Part shown: one piece after another, positions 13,291 to 15,723 of the stretch
Layout: the number at the start of each line of letters is the position of its first letter
How positions within the stretch are numbered: the first letter of the stretch is position 1
NCBI GenBank assembly: GCA_016293365.1
Contig: JAEDEK010000034.1
Location: 1-15,723 of the forward strand
Reading direction: 5' to 3'
DNA length: 15,723 nt
Source of the DNA: Bulleidia sp.
GTDB taxonomy: Bacteria; Bacillota_I; Bacilli_A; Erysipelotrichales; Erysipelotrichaceae
The notes under the pieces: generated by a model
What the model was told of the DNA's origin: nothing
Databases searched by the model: none
The model's input: only the letters and a program-made list of their open reading frames with translations
Made by a program: the position numbers and the translations under genes

Positions 13291-15044
13291 GCAGCCACCT
13301 CCTGTTCTTCAATGTTTTCTGTTCCCTGTCTGTTCTGTGACAGATAGACTTCACGATAGATTGCATTGGTCTTGAGCAGTTCTTCGGAAGTACCAATCTG
13401 ATCGATCCGGCCATCATTCATGACAATGATGCGATCCGCATCTTCAACAGATGAAGTTCTCTGGGCAATGATAATCTTTGTTGTTTCAGGAATATATTCC
13501 TTCATTGCCTTACGGATTAATGCATCCGTCTTTGTATCAACGGCGGATGTACTGTCGTCCAGGATCAGAATCTTAGGCTTTTTCAGCAATGCCCTTGCGA
13601 TGCAGAGTCTTTGCTTCTGACCACCGGAAACATTGGTACCACCCTGCTCAATCCATGTATCATACCCTTTCGGGAACTGATCGATAAATTCATCTGCACA
13701 TGCCAGATGACATACATGCCTGATTTCTTCCATGTCCGCATTCGGATCACCCCAGCGGATATTATCCGCAACTGTACCGGAGAACAGAACATTCTTCTGT
13801 AATACCATGGCAACAGAATCACGTAATGTGACAAGGTCAATGTTTCTGACATCTTCCTTACCGACTCTGACTGTACCTTCTGATACATCGTAAAGACGTG
13901 GAATCAGCTGTACAAGAGAAGACTTGGCAGAACCTGTACCACCAATGATACCGATTGTTTCACCTGATTTTATGTGCAGATCAATATCAGAAAGAACAGC
14001 TTTATCTGCATCCTTTGTGTATTTGAATGTGACATGGTCAAAATCAATGGAGCCATCCTTAACTTCGGTAATAGCATTTTCCTTTGATGTTAAAGTACTC
14101 TTTTCCCTCAGTACTTCACAGACTCTCTGTGCAGATTCTTCCGAGAAAGTCATCATGACAAAGATCATGGAAAGCATCATCAAAGAGGAAAGAATCTGGA
14201 ATGAATATGTCAGCAGTGTAGAGAACTGACCGATATCCAGTGTTCCATCGGCAATAATGTGCTTTGATCCGACGCTTAATACAAACAGCATGACAACATA
14301 CATGCTCATCTGCATGACAGGATTGTTGAACGCAAGAATTCTTTCCGCTTTTGTAAAGATTCTGCGGATATCATTACTTGCTTTCCCGAACTTTTCCTTT
14401 TCATAATCTTCGCGGACATAGGATTTGACAACACGGATGCCCTTGACGTTTTCTTCAACAGATGCATTGAGTCTGTCAATCATCGGAAATCCCTTACGGA
14501 ATACCGGTAATGTGATCTTGATGATCGCAAACAGCGCAATGGCAAGGAATGGAATGACAAACAGGAAGATCACAGCCATTGATCCACCCATATAATATGC
14601 CATGAAAAATGAGAAAATCAGATTCAGCGGTGCACGGATTGCCCCTCTGATAATCTGCATGAATGCCATCTGAATGTTCTGAATATCCGTTGTCAGACGT
14701 GTGACAAGGGATGCATTAGAGAACCTGTCAATATTGGTAAAGGAAAATCCCTGAATATTGGCAAACACATCATGCCTGAGGTTCTTGGCAAAACCACAGC
14801 TTGCTTTGGAACATGTCATACCTGCGATATAACCGCCCGCAAGTGAAACCAGTGACATGGCAAGCAGTTTCCATGCATAACTGAGAATGACACCGATCCC
14901 TGCTCCTGCGCGAATGTCATTGACAAGAAGTGCGATCGTATATGGGATCAGCGCTTCCATAAATACTTCCAGAATAACAAATACCGGTGTCAGAAATGTA
15001 TCCCGCTTATATTCGCGGATACTCTGATATAACTGTCTGATCAT
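13287..15044 (-). CDS. Heterodimeric ABC exporter subunit A (degenerate ATP site)
   Basis: This 585-residue half-transporter has six membrane helices (about 15-300) and an ATPase domain (about 332-565). It carries Walker A GGTGSAKS (368-375) and an intact signature VSGGQ (472-476). Two catalytic residues are changed: the Walker B is ILILDDS, so Asp497 replaces the catalytic Glu, and the H-loop is IAQRTSS, so Gln528 replaces His. This pair of changes matches the TM287/LmrC/BmrC-type subunit of heterodimeric exporters. It therefore provides the signature for the active site, while its own Walker motifs form the non-hydrolytic site. It lies 28 nt downstream of the MarR regulator, with GGAGG before the ATG, and is coupled to the next gene. 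The transported substrate cannot be read from the sequence. Confidence 0.92.
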   Translation of the reverse strand: MIRQLYQSIREYKRDTFLTPVFVILEVFMEALIPYTIALLVNDIRAGAGIGVILSYAWKLLAMSLVSLAGGYIAGMTCSKASCGFAKNLRHDVFANIQGFSFTNIDRFSNASLVTRLTTDIQNIQMAFMQIIRGAIRAPLNLIFSFFMAYYMGGSMAVIFLFVIPFLAIALFAIIKITLPVFRKGFPMIDRLNASVEENVKGIRVVKSYVREDYEKEKFGKASNDIRRIFTKAERILAFNNPVMQMSMYVVMLFVLSVGSKHIIADGTLDIGQFSTLLTYSFQILSSLMMLSMIFVMMTFSEESAQRVCEVLREKSTLTSKENAITEVKDGSIDFDHVTFKYTKDADKAVLSDIDLHIKSGETIGIIGGTGSAKSSLVQLIPRLYDVSEGTVRVGKEDVRNIDLVTLRDSVAMVLQKNVLFSGTVADNIRWGDPNADMEEIRHVCHLACADEFIDQFPKGYDTWIEQGGTNVSGGQKQRLCIARALLKKPKILILDDSTSAVDTKTDALIRKAMKEYIPETTKIIIAQRTSSVEDADRIIVMNDGRIDQIGTSEELLKTNAIYREVYLSQNRQGTENIEEQEVAA

Positions 15045-15072
15045 TGTTTCCTCCCTTCATTTCATACATGCT

Positions 15073-15492
15073 TCAGTCTGAGAGATTGTGATAGATGATT
15101 TCCAGCATGCGCATCAGCTCTGCGATCTCTGCTTCACTCAGCCCTTCCACAAGAAGTTTTTCGCCTTCCATGATTTCCGTGTGGATCATTTCACACACTG
15201 CGTAGCCTGCCTCTGTCAGCTCACAGATCTTCTGCCGCCTGTCTTTCACATCCGTGTAACAGTGCAGATAGCCGTTGTTCTCCATACGTGAGACAATTCC
15301 CACAACGGTCGGATGAGATACCTTGAAATACTCTTCTATTTCCTTTTGAGTAGCCTTACCTTCATGGAATCTGACATAACGCAATACCTGAGACTGTGTG
15401 AATGTCAGATTTTTTTCTTTCAGTTTTGCATCCCCGTTTGCCTTCATCCGATCAGAAATCAGTTTGAACAGATGGCCGATCTTTTTCTTCAT
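15073..15492 (-). CDS. MarR-family transcriptional regulator
   Basis: This 139-residue protein has the MarR winged helix-turn-helix at about 30-95: LTFTQSQVLRYVRFHEG, the recognition helix around KVSHPTVVGIVSRMENNGYL, and the wing with DVKDRRQK (the conserved DxRxK/R motif). Flanking helices at 1-28 and 100-138 should form the dimer interface. It is the first gene of the marR-ABC-ABC operon, a standard arrangement in which a drug-like ligand releases the repressor and so induces its own exporter. A dyad just after the -10 box fits autorepression. AGGGGAG precedes the ATG. The ligand is unknown. Confidence 0.9.
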   Translation of the reverse strand: MKKKIGHLFKLISDRMKANGDAKLKEKNLTFTQSQVLRYVRFHEGKATQKEIEEYFKVSHPTVVGIVSRMENNGYLHCYTDVKDRRQKICELTEAGYAVCEMIHTEIMEGEKLLVEGLSEAEIAELMRMLEIIYHNLSD

Positions 15493-15506
15493 GTTGCTCC
15501 CCTTTC

Positions 15507-15551
15507 TGTAGCATACTACACTTATTTTATGAATTAAAAACGGAATGTCAA
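15507..15551 (-). promoter_or_regulatory. marR-ABC operon promoter with MarR-type operator
   Basis: On the minus strand TTGACA (15551-15546) and TAAAAT (15529-15524) are separated by 16 nt. Immediately after the -10 lies TGTAGTATGCTACA (15520-15507), a dyad in which 12 of 14 positions match their complement. It covers the expected transcription start, where a bound MarR dimer would block initiation. Assigning MarR to this site is inference from position. Confidence 0.72.
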
Positions 15552-15560
15552 GGAATCCAG

Positions 15561-15583
15561 AATGTGAAAGTTTCCATCACATT
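15561..15583. terminator. Weak hairpin after the right-edge gene
   Basis: AATGTGA (15561-15567) pairs with TCACATT (15577-15583), with a 9-nt loop. It lies just downstream of the stop of the partial minus-strand gene, where a terminator is expected, but the minus strand has no T-run after it. It may be a weak or rho-dependent terminator, or part of the marR regulatory region. Confidence 0.3.
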
Positions 15584-15586
15584 TCT

Positions 15587-15723
15587 TCACTGAATTCCAA
15601 ACAGTTCATATAAGGCAAGCATATCCTCATACTTCATTTTTCTTGCGGTAAGCTGACGAAAAGTCGCTGTTTTCTGCCTGTTTTCACCCCTCAGTTTTTC
15701 CAGCTGCTCCACTGTTTCCTGAT
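15587..15723 (-). CDS. C-terminal end of an unidentified protein (partial)
   Basis: The minus strand carries an open frame from the window edge to a TGA at 15587-15589, giving the last 44 residues of a protein. The peptide begins QETVEQLEKLRGENRQK and ends in KMKYEDMLALYELFGIQ. It is highly charged and helix-forming, with heptad-like leucines, which suggests a coiled-coil or helical tail. It points the same way as marR and ends 94 nt before it. I do not recognise the family. The codons are like those of its neighbours and the frame is uninterrupted, so a real gene is likely. Confidence 0.6.
   Translation of the reverse strand, partial: QETVEQLEKLRGENRQKTATFRQLTARKMKYEDMLALYELFGIQ

Noticed and set aside
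1..15723. CRISPR array, tRNA/rRNA, prophage, toxin-antitoxin or defence island
   Set aside because: No regularly spaced repeats, no structural RNA pattern and no signature proteins of these systems were seen on either strand.

Overview
The window looks like chromosomal DNA from a low-to-mid GC member of the Bacillota. The gene families suggest a gut anaerobe, possibly of the Erysipelotrichales or Clostridia: a nucleoside kinase with an N-terminal TGS-like region, a PdxK-type kinase of the clostridial kind, a TreB with a fused IIA domain, and a TM287/288-type ABC exporter pair. Shine-Dalgarno sites are strong and purine-rich, promoters are sigma-A-like, and spacing is tight, with three 4-nt stop/start overlaps between adjacent frames, two of them in clear operons. 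The taxonomic placement is inference only. Almost every gene is on the minus strand.

Region 1 (1-4524) is a general metabolic segment. It holds a membrane-bound processive family 2 glycosyltransferase with a terminator overlapping its stop codon, then a two-gene operon of a GNAT acetyltransferase and the TGS-nucleoside kinase. A PdxK/PdxY-type pyridoxal/pyridoxamine kinase is transcribed divergently on the plus strand.

Region 2 (about 4525-9539) is a trehalose-use cassette: treR, then treB (PTS EIIBCA) and treC (phosphotrehalase). TreB imports trehalose and phosphorylates it. TreC cleaves trehalose-6-phosphate to glucose and glucose-6-phosphate. TreR (GntR/UTRA) should repress both transcripts. 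Three copies of a 10-bp palindromic site (TGTACGTAYA on the minus strand) surround the treB promoter, and one near-copy lies in the treR promoter; in both promoters a copy sits exactly in the -35/-10 spacer. The cassette looks more AT-rich than its surroundings. It lies between an intact pdxK (left) and an 80-codon 3' remnant of a second, diverged pdxK (right), so it probably interrupted or replaced part of a tandem pdxK pair.

Region 3 (9780-11350) is a MerR-type regulator with a GyrI-like effector domain, followed by a stand-alone GyrI-like protein. Its promoter has the 19-bp spacer and centred dyad typical of MerR-controlled promoters. The operon ends at a bidirectional terminator shared with the pdxK remnant.

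Region 4 (11353-15551) is a marR-ABC-ABC operon. The ABC pair is a heterodimeric exporter with one degenerate and one consensus ATP site. It is probably repressed by the MarR protein through a dyad just downstream of the -10 box, and it ends in a strong terminator. The right edge holds the 3' end of an unidentified minus-strand gene.

I found no CRISPR array, rRNA, tRNA, phage module or clearly novel system. The most informative features are the trehalose cassette inserted between pdxK paralogues and the spacer-embedded operator designs.
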